Source of the DNA: Alphaproteobacteria bacterium
GTDB taxonomy: Bacteria > Pseudomonadota > Alphaproteobacteria > Micavibrionales > Micavibrionaceae
Direction of reading: 5' to 3'
Length of the DNA stretch: 29,759 nt
Assembly: GCA_023141075.1 (NCBI GenBank)
Contig: JAGLKL010000002.1
Coordinates: 1 to 29,759 of the forward strand
Positions 16,190-25,897 of this stretch are shown piece after piece (the stretch's first letter is position 1; the number at the start of each line of letters is the position of its first letter). The notes beneath the pieces are model-generated. The model was not told where the DNA came from and did no database searches. It was given only the letters and a program-made list of their open reading frames with translations. The translations under genes and the position numbers were made by a program.

Positions 16190-16549
16190 GGGTCGGAAAC
16201 TAATACACGAGTGAAAATTGGAGAGATATGTTTTTTGCTAAGCTATGATGATTGCGGAGAAAAAGAATCAAAAAATTCTTAGCGTTCATGATAGGCGAAA
16301 GTGGGGGATTCTGACAAGTCCTTTCTCATAATCTATACGCGCTAATGCGCGGGTCGCAGTCGCAACCTCCCAATTCATATCCATCAAATGAATATGAACT
16401 AGTATAACACATGTTTTATTTGCCTTTTTTAGATTTTTCGTTACAATTCTGACCGGTATTTCATAACTATTGTTTTTACCTTTTTGGTTGCTCAAACTAA
16501 GATTTGGGCGGATCGTTAATCTGTCAAATACAAGGATAAGGTTTTTATC
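16190..16549. other. Intergenic region upstream of a kinase and the CoA ligase
   Basis: About 360 bases between the histidine kinase (minus) and acetoacetyl-CoA synthetase (plus). It holds partial repeat B at 16328-16405. A 69-codon open frame on the minus strand (16286-16495) crosses this repeat and is regarded as spurious. The two genes diverge, so promoters are expected, but no convincing boxes could be read. Confidence 0.4.
16328..16405. repeat. MITE-like palindromic repeat, partial copy (B)
   Basis: The segment GCGGGTCGCAGTCGCAACCT (16349-16368) followed by AATTCAT, ATCAAATGAATATGAA and AGTAT matches the right half of copy A, with several transitions in the terminal part. To its left, ATAATCTA then ACG resembles the left-half junction of copy A, so B looks like an internal-deletion or decayed copy. 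The left terminal repeat is not recognisable. Confidence 0.7.
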
Positions 16550-18568
16550 ATGAACACATCTTCTTCTCAGGTAGCTATTGAAACAGACACGGATAATAGC
16601 GTGAGCTGGAGTCCTTCACAGGCGAAGATAGAAGACAGCATATTGCATGATTATATGAATTATCTCCAAAAACGTACGGCTGAGTCTTTTTCCGACTATC
16701 ATTCGCTCTGGCAATGGTCGGTGGAGAATAAAGAAATGTTCTGGGATAGCGTGTGGGATTATTGCGGCGTGATTGGTGAAAAGGGTGCGCGTGTATTTGA
16801 CGATAATGACGGGAGTATGTTCGGTTCCCGCTTTTATCCTGAAGGGCGCTTGAATTATGCGCAAAACCTGCTTGAAAAGATGTGTGAAAATGATGCGGAT
16901 ATGGACGTCGCGGCCATGATTTTCAGTGATGAAACTGGCGCTGAAAGTCAGATAAGCCGCGCTGAGATGATTGCCAAAGTCTCTATGTGGCAGCAGGCGA
17001 TGAAAGACATGGGCGTAACTGAAGGTGACAGGGTTGCAGGGTATATGCCTAATATGATGGAAACGGTTATCGCTGCGATGGCGGCGATTTCACTGGGGGC
17101 GATATGGTCGTCCGCTTCCCCGGATTTTGGCGTACAGGGTTTGCTGGATCGTTTTGGGCAGATTAATCCTAAGGTGCTGATCGGGGTAGACGGGTATTAT
17201 TATAACGGCAAAGAGGTGGACGTTCTCATCAAAATCAAGGATGCGGCCAAGCAAATGGACTCTTTAGAGCGCATCGTGATCGTTCCGTTTGCCGGGTCGT
17301 CGATTAGCATTGAAGAATGCTCTGAAATGGCAGTAAGTGCGGATGATTTTATTGCTCCTTATGATGGTTCCAAGCCGATAGAATATATAGCGGTGGAGTT
17401 TAATCATCCGTTATTCATTATGTATTCCTCCGGTACGACGGGAATTCCCAAATGTATCGTCCACGGTCATGGCGGGACGCTGCTTCAGCATATCAAGGAA
17501 CACCGCTTTCAGTGCGATATCAAGCCCGGCGATAAGGTGTTTTATTTCACAACATGCGGCTGGATGATGTGGAATTGGCTGATTAGTGCTCTAGCCTCGC
17601 AGGCTACACTGGTGCTTTATGACGGGTCTCCGTTTTATCCTAGTGGAAATGCCTTGTGGGATTATACAAGCAAACATAAATGCAGCGTGTTCGGGACTTC
17701 GGCGAAATATATCGAAGCGATGAAAGTTTATAAGCTCAATCCGGCCAAAACGCATGATCTTAGCGCGTTGCGTCTTGTTGCTTCAACGGGCTCTCCTCTT
17801 GTTCATGAGGGATTTGATTATATCTATGAGTGTATTAAAGAGGACGTACATGTGGCTTCGATTTCCGGGGGGACGGATATTGTATCGTGCTTTGTGCTGG
17901 GTAATCCGATCTCGCCTGTGTATCGCGGAGAGATTCAAGGTGCAGGGCTGGGACTGGCTGTCGATGTATATGATGATAATGCCAATCCTGTTGCTCCCGG
18001 TGATGTGGGCGAGCTTGTGTGTACGCAGGCTTTTCCGTGTATGCCTGTGAGTTTTTGGGATGATGAGGATGGCGTACGCTATAAATCTGCGTATTTTGAT
18101 CGCTTTGATAATATCTGGGTGCATGGGGATTGGATGCAAAAGACGTGCAATAACGGCTTTGTTATTTTAGGGCGTAGCGATGCAACGCTTAATCCGGGGG
18201 GGATACGTATCGGTACAGCTGAGATTTACCGTCAGCTCGACAAGATCGAAGAAGTCCATGATAGTGTGGTTATCGGGCAGGACTGGAGCAATGATGTACG
18301 TGTGGTTTTGTTCGTGATATTAGCTCCGAATGTAATGTTGGATGATGTATTGATCCAGAAAATTAAAAATCAGATCCGCTCCGGTGCTTCGGCGCGTCAC
18401 GTGCCTAAAAAAATTATCGCTGTTACCGATATTCCGCGCACCAAAAGCGGCAAAATCACAGAGATTGCTGTGCGTGATGTGGTGATGGGGCGTTCGATTA
18501 AGAATGTTGAAGCGCTGGCTAATCCCGAAAGTCTGGAGCTTTTCAAAGATATTGCAGAGTTGCAGTGA
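16550..18568 (+). CDS. aacS: Acetoacetyl-CoA synthetase (acetoacetate-CoA ligase)
   Basis: A 672-residue adenylate-forming enzyme that activates acetoacetate to acetoacetyl-CoA, used in ketone-body or polyhydroxybutyrate metabolism. The ANL core motif is YSSGTTGIPK (292-301); further signatures are VFYFTTCGWMMWNWL and ISGGTDIVSCFV, which are typical of AacS rather than acetate-CoA ligase. The terminal catalytic lysine is K635 in TKSGKITE. The length (about 650-670) matches AacS. The ATG has ATAAGG at about 16536-16541. It is co-directional with the aminotransferase and glutamate dehydrogenase, but 317 bases separate it from the former, so shared regulation is not proven. Confidence 0.95.
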   Translation: MNTSSSQVAIETDTDNSVSWSPSQAKIEDSILHDYMNYLQKRTAESFSDYHSLWQWSVENKEMFWDSVWDYCGVIGEKGARVFDDNDGSMFGSRFYPEGRLNYAQNLLEKMCENDADMDVAAMIFSDETGAESQISRAEMIAKVSMWQQAMKDMGVTEGDRVAGYMPNMMETVIAAMAAISLGAIWSSASPDFGVQGLLDRFGQINPKVLIGVDGYYYNGKEVDVLIKIKDAAKQMDSLERIVIVPFAGSSISIEECSEMAVSADDFIAPYDGSKPIEYIAVEFNHPLFIMYSSGTTGIPKCIVHGHGGTLLQHIKEHRFQCDIKPGDKVFYFTTCGWMMWNWLISALASQATLVLYDGSPFYPSGNALWDYTSKHKCSVFGTSAKYIEAMKVYKLNPAKTHDLSALRLVASTGSPLVHEGFDYIYECIKEDVHVASISGGTDIVSCFVLGNPISPVYRGEIQGAGLGLAVDVYDDNANPVAPGDVGELVCTQAFPCMPVSFWDDEDGVRYKSAYFDRFDNIWVHGDWMQKTCNNGFVILGRSDATLNPGGIRIGTAEIYRQLDKIEEVHDSVVIGQDWSNDVRVVLFVILAPNVMLDDVLIQKIKNQIRSGASARHVPKKIIAVTDIPRTKSGKITEIAVRDVVMGRSIKNVEALANPESLELFKDIAELQ

Positions 18569-18614
18569 TTTTTTTGTTGCAAATTATTGAAGAGAATGGT
18601 TTCTTTAAAGGGTT

Positions 18615-18746
18615 ATGATGATAAGCACTTGTGGATATTATATAGATGTGTTGCGGGCATTACTTAATGCTCCGGCAGTTTTTGTATGTGCGCAAGCGGC
18701 CAATGCAGCCGCCGCAGCGGCGGCGGGTCAGTCCCGCGAATCATAG
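18615..18746 (+). CDS. Possible Ala-rich small peptide, leader candidate
   Basis: A 43-codon reading frame starting ATGATG with AAAGGG (18608-18612) just upstream. The predicted peptide begins MMISTCGYYIDVL, has a hydrophobic middle and an Ala run of seven consecutive Ala codons (GCA GCC GCC GCA GCG GCG GCG). The Ala codons overlap the perfect 17-base palindrome at 18708-18724, and a second GC hairpin GCGGG/CCCGC (18723-18737) shares bases with it. It ends 139 bases before the aminotransferase start. It may be a signal-like mini-protein or a regulatory leader; no recognised family. Confidence 0.35.
   Translation: MMISTCGYYIDVLRALLNAPAVFVCAQAANAAAAAAAGQSRES
18708..18737 (+). promoter_or_regulatory. 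Two overlapping GC hairpins in the Ala codon run
   Basis: GCCGCCGC-A-GCGGCGGC (18708-18724) is a perfect palindrome with eight-base arms, and GCGGG (18723-18727), loop TCAGT, CCCGC (18733-18737) forms a second hairpin that overlaps the first by two bases. They could be mutually exclusive structures. No T run follows, so a classic attenuator terminator is absent. Confidence 0.4.
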
Positions 18747-18885
18747 CCCATAGCGCGAAAAGCTGCGCAATCTAAATAAAAAATTTCCTTAAAAAAACGA
18801 AACAAAATATTTGTCAGGCAAGGAACAGGCTTAAGAAAAAGCTTTGTATCTGAGCATGGCACTAACAATTAACGAGAGCAAAACA

Positions 18886-20235
18886 ATGAGCTTTATGAGA
18901 ACAACAGATACAATAACGATAGATCCATCCTGTACCGGGCAGGATGAGGAACCTCAGCACATAACTGGCGGGTTATTTGCGAAAATCGCAAATACGTCTG
19001 ATTTGGCAGATATAGCACGGTCTTTGCACTTTGTCGGGGAGAACAGGGATGACGGGCCGCTTGAACACCGCGAGCGTACGTTTAATCCGGTGCTTCATGC
19101 GCTGACTGCTAATCCGGGTGCTCAGATGATGCAATATGCGCAAGGAAAGGATGATGTGATCGCGCTGGGACAGGGAGAGGGCGATACACCTACGCCGCAT
19201 TTTATCCGCGATGCAGCTATGCAGGCCATGAGCAGTGGGGCAACTTTTTATGGGCCGGTTTTGGGAAATCCGCAATTACGTCAGGGTTTGTCTGATTATT
19301 ATGGTCGGATTTATGATCTGGACATTCCGTTGCAGCGCATTTTTGTGACGGCCTCAGGCTCTACGGCGATGCATCTGTCTTTGGCTGCTTTGGCCGGTAA
19401 AGGCGATGAGGTTGTTGCTATTACTCCGATCTGGAAGAATCTTCTTGGTGCGATAGAGTTAACGCAGGCCAAAACCAAACAGGTTTCGCTTGATTATGAT
19501 AGCCAGAGTGATGAATGGACGCTGGATATGGACAAACTCTTTAGCGCAGTTACAGAGCGTACGCGTGTAATTTTGCTGGTTAGTCCGTCTAATCCGACTG
19601 GGTGGATTGCTACGCATGAAGAGCTTAAGGCCGTTATTGAATTTGCTCGTAAACGCGGGATTTGGGTACTGGCAGATGAAGTCTATGGCCGTCTGGTTTA
19701 TGATGGTGTACGTGCTCCGAGTTTTCTGGACATCGCGCAGGAGGATGATTTGCTTCTCGTGGTTAACAGCTTTTCCAAAAGCTGGGCTATGACAGGCTGG
19801 CGTTTAGGGTGGATTGTCGGCCCGGTTATGGCAGAAGAGAAAATCCGCGATGTTGCTTTGTATAATAACCTTTGTTTGCCGTCTTTTTCGCAGTTCGGAG
19901 CGATGGCGGCACTGGAGAACGGAGAAGATTTTATCAAAAAACAACTGGATTTGTGGCGTTCCAACCGGGATCTGGTGGTTCGGCGTTTCGAGAAAATGGG
20001 TAATATCCATATGGCCTGTCCTAAAAGCACATTCTATGCGTTCTTTAAGGTAGAAGGTGAAGATGATTGTATCGTTCTGACTAGGCGTTTGATTGATGAG
20101 GCGGGGGTATTACTCTCTCCGGGTATTGCTTTTGGCAAAGAAGCCAAGGGGTATTTGCGTCTGTGTTTTGCCGTTTCTGAGGAGTGTCTGAGCGAAGCTC
20201 TTGACCGGATTGAAAAGGTTTTGAAAACAGGTTAG
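18886..20235 (+). CDS. Class I/II PLP-dependent aminotransferase
   Basis: A 449-residue aminotransferase (fold type I, AspC-like) from the chosen ATG at 18886; an upstream ATG (18856) and a TTG (18844) are also in frame, so the start is uncertain. The core shows ATFYGPVLGNPQLRQGLSDYY, TASGSTAMHLSLAALAGKGD, VSPSNPTGW with the conserved Asn (N236), LADEVYGRLVYDG with D264 and Y267, and the PLP-lysine segment SFSKSWAMTGWRLGW (K298). The roughly 70 residues before NPGAQMMQY form an N-terminal extension not usual in the family. It transfers amino groups between an amino acid and a 2-oxo acid; the substrate cannot be assigned. The RNA methyltransferase gene starts 37 bases downstream. Confidence 0.9.
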   Translation: MSFMRTTDTITIDPSCTGQDEEPQHITGGLFAKIANTSDLADIARSLHFVGENRDDGPLEHRERTFNPVLHALTANPGAQMMQYAQGKDDVIALGQGEGDTPTPHFIRDAAMQAMSSGATFYGPVLGNPQLRQGLSDYYGRIYDLDIPLQRIFVTASGSTAMHLSLAALAGKGDEVVAITPIWKNLLGAIELTQAKTKQVSLDYDSQSDEWTLDMDKLFSAVTERTRVILLVSPSNPTGWIATHEELKAVIEFARKRGIWVLADEVYGRLVYDGVRAPSFLDIAQEDDLLLVVNSFSKSWAMTGWRLGWIVGPVMAEEKIRDVALYNNLCLPSFSQFGAMAALENGEDFIKKQLDLWRSNRDLVVRRFEKMGNIHMACPKSTFYAFFKVEGEDDCIVLTRRLIDEAGVLLSPGIAFGKEAKGYLRLCFAVSEECLSEALDRIEKVLKTG

Positions 20236-20272
20236 ATATAAGCGCGTACGCAAAATTGCAAAAGGTTAAGTT

Positions 20273-20821
20273 ATGCGCGGATATTTTGGTATCGGGGTTG
20301 AGAAAATAAGCAAGGAGCAGAATGTAGGGACGATTGTGCGTTCTGCTCATTCTTTTGGTGCTAGCTTCTTTTTCACTATTACGCCTGGGATAGATGTTAA
20401 CGCTTTGCGGGTGAGCGATACTTCTGACGCGTTCGATCATCTGCCTTATTATCAGTATGGCAAGCCGGAGGATCTGGAATTGCCGATGACATGTACTATG
20501 ATTGGTGTGGAACTGACGGAAGATGCGGTGGATTTGCCAAGTTTTCGTCATCCGCGCCGGGCGGCGTATATTTTCGGGCCGGAAATGGGAAATTTATCGG
20601 AAGCTGTGCAGGAGCAATGTCACCACGTAGTAAAAATCCCGATGAAATTTTGTGTCAATGTTGGTGTGGCAGCGGCGATTATAATGTATGACCGTATGAT
20701 CTCTATGGGTCGTTTTGCCGAGCGCCCGGTGCGCTCCGGCGGCCCGTTGCCTGAGGATATTAGGGCTGTGAAAAAAAAGGAAAATTCCGTGCGTCTGCGA
20801 ATCAGAAATAAGAGTGAATAA
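20273..20821 (+). CDS. TrmH/SpoU family RNA 2'-O-methyltransferase
   Basis: A 182-residue SPOUT methyltransferase that moves a methyl group from SAM to ribose 2'-OH in RNA. Motif 1 is NVGTIVRSAHSFGA (17-30), motif 2 AYIFGPEMGNLSE (98-110), and motif 3 IPMKFCVNVGVAAAIIMYDR (122-141), where the usual S-L-N-V is replaced by C-V-N-V. The length suggests a compact SpoU without the extra N-terminal domain of longer family members. The target RNA is not known. The start has AAAGGTTAAG upstream and the gene is 37 bases after the aminotransferase stop, so they may be co-transcribed. A minimal palindromic repeat follows 17 bases after the stop. Confidence 0.85.
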   Translation: MRGYFGIGVEKISKEQNVGTIVRSAHSFGASFFFTITPGIDVNALRVSDTSDAFDHLPYYQYGKPEDLELPMTCTMIGVELTEDAVDLPSFRHPRRAAYIFGPEMGNLSEAVQEQCHHVVKIPMKFCVNVGVAAAIIMYDRMISMGRFAERPVRSGGPLPEDIRAVKKKENSVRLRIRNKSE

Positions 20822-20837
20822 GGTTTTTACGAGTTTT

Positions 20838-20876
20838 ATACCGATTCTCATTCATCAAATGAATACTAATTGGTCT
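20838..20876. repeat. MITE-like palindromic repeat, minimal copy (C)
   Basis: A 39-bp palindrome starting ATACCGATTCTCATT and ending AATACTAATTGGTCT, with ATCAAATGA near the centre. It matches the two ends of copy A joined directly. It lies 17 bases after the methyltransferase stop and about 190 bases upstream of gdhB. No T run follows, so it is not a standard terminator. Confidence 0.75.
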
Positions 20877-21065
20877 CAAAAGTATATACAGCCTATTGAT
20901 ATTGTCGAACGATGATTCAGAGAGTGCAATGCACAACAATTTGTCGCGTTTAACTATCTAAATCGACTAGACCTTCTGTGGATTAGATACTACTATCTGC
21001 GGTGTTTCGGATATCTCACATGTGTGAAGACGAGAAGTAAAGTTACTTTGATTACGGGTGAATCT

Positions 21066-24000
21066 ATGACCAAGATGAAAAAAGGCCTTGCCTTATTGCT
21101 AAAAGAAACGCATGAGGCTTTGCCTACAAATGCGCCTACCAGTATGAAGAATATGCTCGATGTTATGGCCGGTAGTATTACGCCGGATGATGTCGAGTTT
21201 TTTGATGTCGGTGTCCTTAGTCAGATGGCAATGACACACTGGGAAATGGCCAAACGCCACAAAAAATGCGAGCCGCAGGTAACAATCTATTGTCCCTGTA
21301 TGGAAGGGGGGCAAAGCCGGAAAACAATCATAGATATTGTTATTGATGATATGTCATTTCTGGTTGATACCGTGGTGTCTGAGATCAACCGGCATAATTT
21401 ATTGATTGCCGTTGTTGTTCATCCTTTTGCGTATGTGGCATATGACAAATCCGGCGAGATGAAAAACTTGCAGGGATTTCCGCAAAAGGGGCATCAGCGT
21501 CAGTCACATATTCACGTGCAAATTAACGGTAAATTTTCTGAAGAGGTCGGGAAAGAGCTTGAAGAAGGGCTGCATCATGCCTTAAACAGCGTATATTATG
21601 TGAATGTTGATTGGGAAAAAATGCTGGCCAAGATGCGTGAAGTTTCGGAAGAACTGGGTCGAGCACGCACTAATCATCCGGCAGCCGAAATGCAGGAGCA
21701 TTGTGCGTTTCTTGATTATCTGTACGATAATAATTTTACTTTACTGGGATACCGTGAATATAAATTTACGGAAGGCAAGGAAGGACTCAAGTGGGATATT
21801 GTCAAAGGAAGCTCTTTGGGTTTGCTTCGTGATGATATCAAGCCGGTCTATCTTAATGAAAAAGAAGAAAGTTTGCCGCGAAATATACAGAAATTGCAGC
21901 GCAGTCTGTCCCCGATTTCTATTTCTAAAACCAACTGTCTTTCTACTGTATACAGAAGTGTACCTACAGATTGTATCGCAATCAAAAAGTACGACGATGA
22001 TGGAAATGTTATAGGGGAGAAGGCCTTTTTCGGGTTATTTACCGCAGTGACCTATTCGCGAAGCGTAAGTGATGTGCCGTATCTGCGTAATAAAGTAAAA
22101 GAAGTGATAGATTCGTCAGGTTATATTCCGGGTTCGCATGATGCAAGAGGGTTGAGTCATGTTCTGGAGAGATATCCGCGTGATGAGTTGTTCCAGATTG
22201 AAGTGCCGGAGCTTTTGAAAATTGCCGTAAATATCGTTCGGCTGCATGAGCGTCAGCGCATTGCCCTGTTTTTACGGAAAGATTTATTCGGGGGATATAT
22301 TTCGTGTCTGGTTTATTTCCCAAGGGATCGCTTTGGTACTGATCTGCGTGCGAATATACAGCGCATTCTGGAAGAAGAAACCGGGGGAACATGTATAAAT
22401 TTCTACACAAATATGGACGATTCACTTTTCGCACGGGTTATGTTTGTTATCCGTATTTCTCATGCTGATTTGCCCGATATTGTGCCAAAGCGCATTGAGC
22501 AGCGCTTGAGAAAAGCAGGGCAAACTTGGCAGGAGCGTCTAACTCAAGCTCTGGTGAATGCCGGGCGCGATGAACATGCAATCCTGACTTATAACCTGCG
22601 TTATTGTGGTGCTTTCCCGGTGGCCTATACGTTAAGTCATCGGGCGCGTCAATGTGTGTTTGATATCGAAAAAATAGAGCAGGCGTTAGAAAAACAACGG
22701 ATGGTTCCAGATCTGTATCGCCCCAGTGATTTAGAGCCTGGACGTTTTCGCCTGAAATTTTTTCATCTGGACAGGCAGATTGCGTTATCGGACGTTATGC
22801 CGATTTTGGAGAATATGGGATTGCGGGTTATTTCCGAGATTCCTTTTGAAGTTAAGCCGACAGATAAAGAGGGGTCTTTATGGATCCACGATTTCTTGCT
22901 GGAAACGCCGGATATTGAAGAGTCTATCGTTATTGATGAGGTGAAGAAAAACTTTGAACGTGTTTTCGAGAAGGTCTGGTACGGCGAGGTTGAAGATGAC
23001 GAGTTAAACCGTCTTGTGCTGGCTGCGGGTGCAGACTGGCATGAAATTACTGTTTTGCAGGCATATGTGCGTTATATCAAACAGCTCGGCTTCCCGTTTT
23101 CCCGCAGTTATGTTGCCAAGGCGTTAACTGCGCATCCGAAGGCCGCACGTGTGCTGATTAATTTGTTTAAAGCCTATCACAATCCCGACAATGGCGATAA
23201 ATCCGAATCTCTGGTTGAAGAATGCAAAAAGGCCATGGATAAAGAACTGAGCAATGTTACTTCAGGTGACTTTGATCGAATTTTGCGCGCGATTATGAGC
23301 GTGATAGTGGCAACTGTAAGGACTAACTATTATCAGTGTCACAAAGACGGCAGTGCAAAACAGTTTCTGTCCTTCAAAATCGACAGTTCCAAGATTGCTT
23401 GTATGCCAAAGCCCGTACCGTTTCGTGAGATATTTGTTTATTCTCCGCGGTTTGAGGCTATTCATTTGCGCGGTGACAAGATTGCGCGTGGTGGTTTGCG
23501 ATGGTCTGATCGACATGAGGATTTCCGTACGGAAGTTTTAGGGTTGATGAAAGCGCAAACGGTGAAAAACTCTGTGATCGTACCGATGGGATCGAAAGGC
23601 GGGTTTGTTATCAAAACTCCTACAAACACACACGAAGAGTTTATTAAAGAGGGCATTGAATGCTATAAAATTTTTATTCGCGGGCTGCTTGATATCACAG
23701 ACAATCAAAAAGGCGATAAAATTATTCCGCCGAAAAATGTGGTGCGGCGCGATGGTGACGACCCCTATCTGGTGGTCGCAGCGGATAAGGGTACTGCCAC
23801 GTTCTCGGATATGGCTAATGATTTGTCACAGGAATATGGATTTTGGCTGGATGATGCTTTTGCTTCCGGCGGTTCTGCCGGGTATGACCACAAGAAAATG
23901 GCGATTACTGCGCGTGGTGCGTGGGAATCGGTGAAGTATCACTTCCGTTTGCTTGGTCATGATACACAAAGTCAGCCCTTTGATGTGATCGGTGTGGGCG

Positions 24001-25892
24001 ATATGAGTGGTGATGTGTTTGGTAACGGCATGCTTTTATCCGAGCATATACAGCTTATTGGCGCGTTTAACCACTTACATATTTTCTGTGATCCTAGTTC
24101 GGATGCGGCAAAATCCTATAAGGAACGCAAGCGCCTGTTTGAAGAAGTGCAGGGGTGGGACAAGTATAACACTAAGCTGCTCTCCAAGGGTGGGCAGATC
24201 TATAAACGCAGTGATAAGATTCTTATCCTGACCCCGGAAATCAAAGAGCGCTTTGATATCAAGGAAGACAAAGTCACGCCTGAAGAGCTAATTCAAGCGA
24301 TGCTCAAAGCGCAAACCGATTTATTATGGTTTGGCGGGATTGGTACTTATATCAAGGCGAGCCGCGAAATTAATGCACAAGCAGGGGACAAGGCCAATGA
24401 CGCTCTTCGTGTTGATGCGTCGGAAGTTCGTTCCCGCGTGATCGGCGAGGGAGCAAACCTTGCTCTTACACTGCTTTCCAGAGTTGAACTTGCTGAACGT
24501 GGCGTGTCGCTAAACACGGATTTCCTCGATAACTCGGGCGGGGTGGATTCTTCTGACCACGAAGTGAATATCAAAATTCTGCTCAGTGATGTGATGTCGC
24601 AAAAAGCCCATAAAATGGACATTAAAGTGCGCAACAAATTGCTTGAGGAGATGACGGATGAAGTGGCAGAGCATGTTCTAAGCCATAATTACCAGCAGGC
24701 ACAGGCCATTTCCATGATGGAGATGCAGGCCTTTGAAGACCTGCCGGAGCATGAAGCTTTCATCGAATATATGGAACGCACACAAGGTCTGAGCCGCGAG
24801 CTGGAAGGCTTGCCCGATATAGAGACGTTGCAAAAGCGCTCCCGCGAGGGTAAGGGCTTGACCCGTCCCGAAATGTGCGTGTTACTGGCTTATGCCAAGA
24901 TCAATCTGACCAAGGCGGTGCTTGCTTCGGACATTCCCGATAATCCGAAAATGGATTACTGGGTTCTGGATTACTTCCCTAAAGTTTTGGGTAAACGTTA
25001 CGAAAAGGAAATCCTGCGCCATCGTCTGAAACGCGAGATTATTGCAACAATGATTGCGAACTCGCTGATTGACAGGATGGGGCCGACTTTCTTGCAATCG
25101 GTGATGGACAAGACATCTGTTGGTGTTAAGGATGTTGTGCAAGCTTACTTGATTGCCCGCGATGCCTTTGGCTTGCGGCATTTATGGAGGAGCATTGAGA
25201 ATCTTAACGGTAGCATACCAACAAAAACGCAGCTTAAAGTTATGCGTGAAATTTCTTCTCTGGCGGAGCGCGGTATTCTCTGGTTCTTGATGCAGTTGGG
25301 ACGCGATATGGATATTGAATCCGATGTTTCAGAATTTCGAGAAGGCATTAAGTCATTGATTATGAATCTCGATTCATTGACAACAGATAGTCTCGGCGTG
25401 CTTATTGAAGAGCGCAAGAAAGAGGCCATAGATAACGGTATTCCTGAGGAACTGGCGCGTCAGATTGCGTTTATTCCGGCGCTGTCTTCGGCATGCGATA
25501 TTATCCGTATGGCCAAAGAGCACGAAGTCGAATTCAAGGAAACGGCGCGTACCTATTATGAAGTGGGTGAGCGTTTCCATGTTTATTGGCTCCGGCAGAA
25601 GGTTCGCTTGTTGCCGCGTGAAAATCATTGGCAGTCGGAAGCTTCTAATGGTTTGCTTGAGCAACTCTATGGCTCGCAGGCAGGGATTACGCGACGGGTT
25701 TTGCGTGATGTTGGCGATCAGGCCGACAAGCTGAAAAAAGGGTGTTCGCTGGTTGATTTGTGGATTGAGAGCCACGACAAGCGCTTTGAACAGGTGGAAG
25801 TGCTTTACGGCGATCTTCAGCATTTTGGCGGGCTTGATTTGACCGTATTGACCGTAGCCGAGCAGCGCTTGCGCAGTTTTTACGGGGGGTAA
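21066..25892 (+). CDS. gdhB: NAD-dependent glutamate dehydrogenase, large type
   Basis: A 1608-residue enzyme of the large (about 180 kDa) NAD-GDH family, which oxidises glutamate to 2-oxoglutarate and ammonia for catabolism. The N-terminal half (about 30-700) is the regulatory part that in this family carries ACT-like domains. The catalytic part shows IARGGLRWSDRHEDFRTEVL (806-825), LMKAQTVKNSVIVPMGSKGG (827-846), and the NAD-binding GVGDMSGDVFGNG (976-988), with RVIGEGANLALT later. The length agrees with family members of about 1600 residues. The ATG at 21066 is preferred; a GTG at 21024 adds 14 residues and neither has a strong Shine-Dalgarno. A weak promoter-like pair (TAGACC and TACTAT, about 20968-20996) lies upstream. 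A palindromic repeat copy follows the gene. Confidence 0.96.
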   Translation: MTKMKKGLALLLKETHEALPTNAPTSMKNMLDVMAGSITPDDVEFFDVGVLSQMAMTHWEMAKRHKKCEPQVTIYCPCMEGGQSRKTIIDIVIDDMSFLVDTVVSEINRHNLLIAVVVHPFAYVAYDKSGEMKNLQGFPQKGHQRQSHIHVQINGKFSEEVGKELEEGLHHALNSVYYVNVDWEKMLAKMREVSEELGRARTNHPAAEMQEHCAFLDYLYDNNFTLLGYREYKFTEGKEGLKWDIVKGSSLGLLRDDIKPVYLNEKEESLPRNIQKLQRSLSPISISKTNCLSTVYRSVPTDCIAIKKYDDDGNVIGEKAFFGLFTAVTYSRSVSDVPYLRNKVKEVIDSSGYIPGSHDARGLSHVLERYPRDELFQIEVPELLKIAVNIVRLHERQRIALFLRKDLFGGYISCLVYFPRDRFGTDLRANIQRILEEETGGTCINFYTNMDDSLFARVMFVIRISHADLPDIVPKRIEQRLRKAGQTWQERLTQALVNAGRDEHAILTYNLRYCGAFPVAYTLSHRARQCVFDIEKIEQALEKQRMVPDLYRPSDLEPGRFRLKFFHLDRQIALSDVMPILENMGLRVISEIPFEVKPTDKEGSLWIHDFLLETPDIEESIVIDEVKKNFERVFEKVWYGEVEDDELNRLVLAAGADWHEITVLQAYVRYIKQLGFPFSRSYVAKALTAHPKAARVLINLFKAYHNPDNGDKSESLVEECKKAMDKELSNVTSGDFDRILRAIMSVIVATVRTNYYQCHKDGSAKQFLSFKIDSSKIACMPKPVPFREIFVYSPRFEAIHLRGDKIARGGLRWSDRHEDFRTEVLGLMKAQTVKNSVIVPMGSKGGFVIKTPTNTHEEFIKEGIECYKIFIRGLLDITDNQKGDKIIPPKNVVRRDGDDPYLVVAADKGTATFSDMANDLSQEYGFWLDDAFASGGSAGYDHKKMAITARGAWESVKYHFRLLGHDTQSQPFDVIGVGDMSGDVFGNGMLLSEHIQLIGAFNHLHIFCDPSSDAAKSYKERKRLFEEVQGWDKYNTKLLSKGGQIYKRSDKILILTPEIKERFDIKEDKVTPEELIQAMLKAQTDLLWFGGIGTYIKASREINAQAGDKANDALRVDASEVRSRVIGEGANLALTLLSRVELAERGVSLNTDFLDNSGGVDSSDHEVNIKILLSDVMSQKAHKMDIKVRNKLLEEMTDEVAEHVLSHNYQQAQAISMMEMQAFEDLPEHEAFIEYMERTQGLSRELEGLPDIETLQKRSREGKGLTRPEMCVLLAYAKINLTKAVLASDIPDNPKMDYWVLDYFPKVLGKRYEKEILRHRLKREIIATMIANSLIDRMGPTFLQSVMDKTSVGVKDVVQAYLIARDAFGLRHLWRSIENLNGSIPTKTQLKVMREISSLAERGILWFLMQLGRDMDIESDVSEFREGIKSLIMNLDSLTTDSLGVLIEERKKEAIDNGIPEELARQIAFIPALSSACDIIRMAKEHEVEFKETARTYYEVGERFHVYWLRQKVRLLPRENHWQSEASNGLLEQLYGSQAGITRRVLRDVGDQADKLKKGCSLVDLWIESHDKRFEQVEVLYGDLQHFGGLDLTVLTVAEQRLRSFYGG

Positions 25893-25897
25893 AGCTT

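Noticed and set aside
16286..16495. A 69-codon minus-strand frame
   Set aside because: It crosses repeat copy B, and the matching part in copy A does not keep the same protein sequence, so it is probably not coding.
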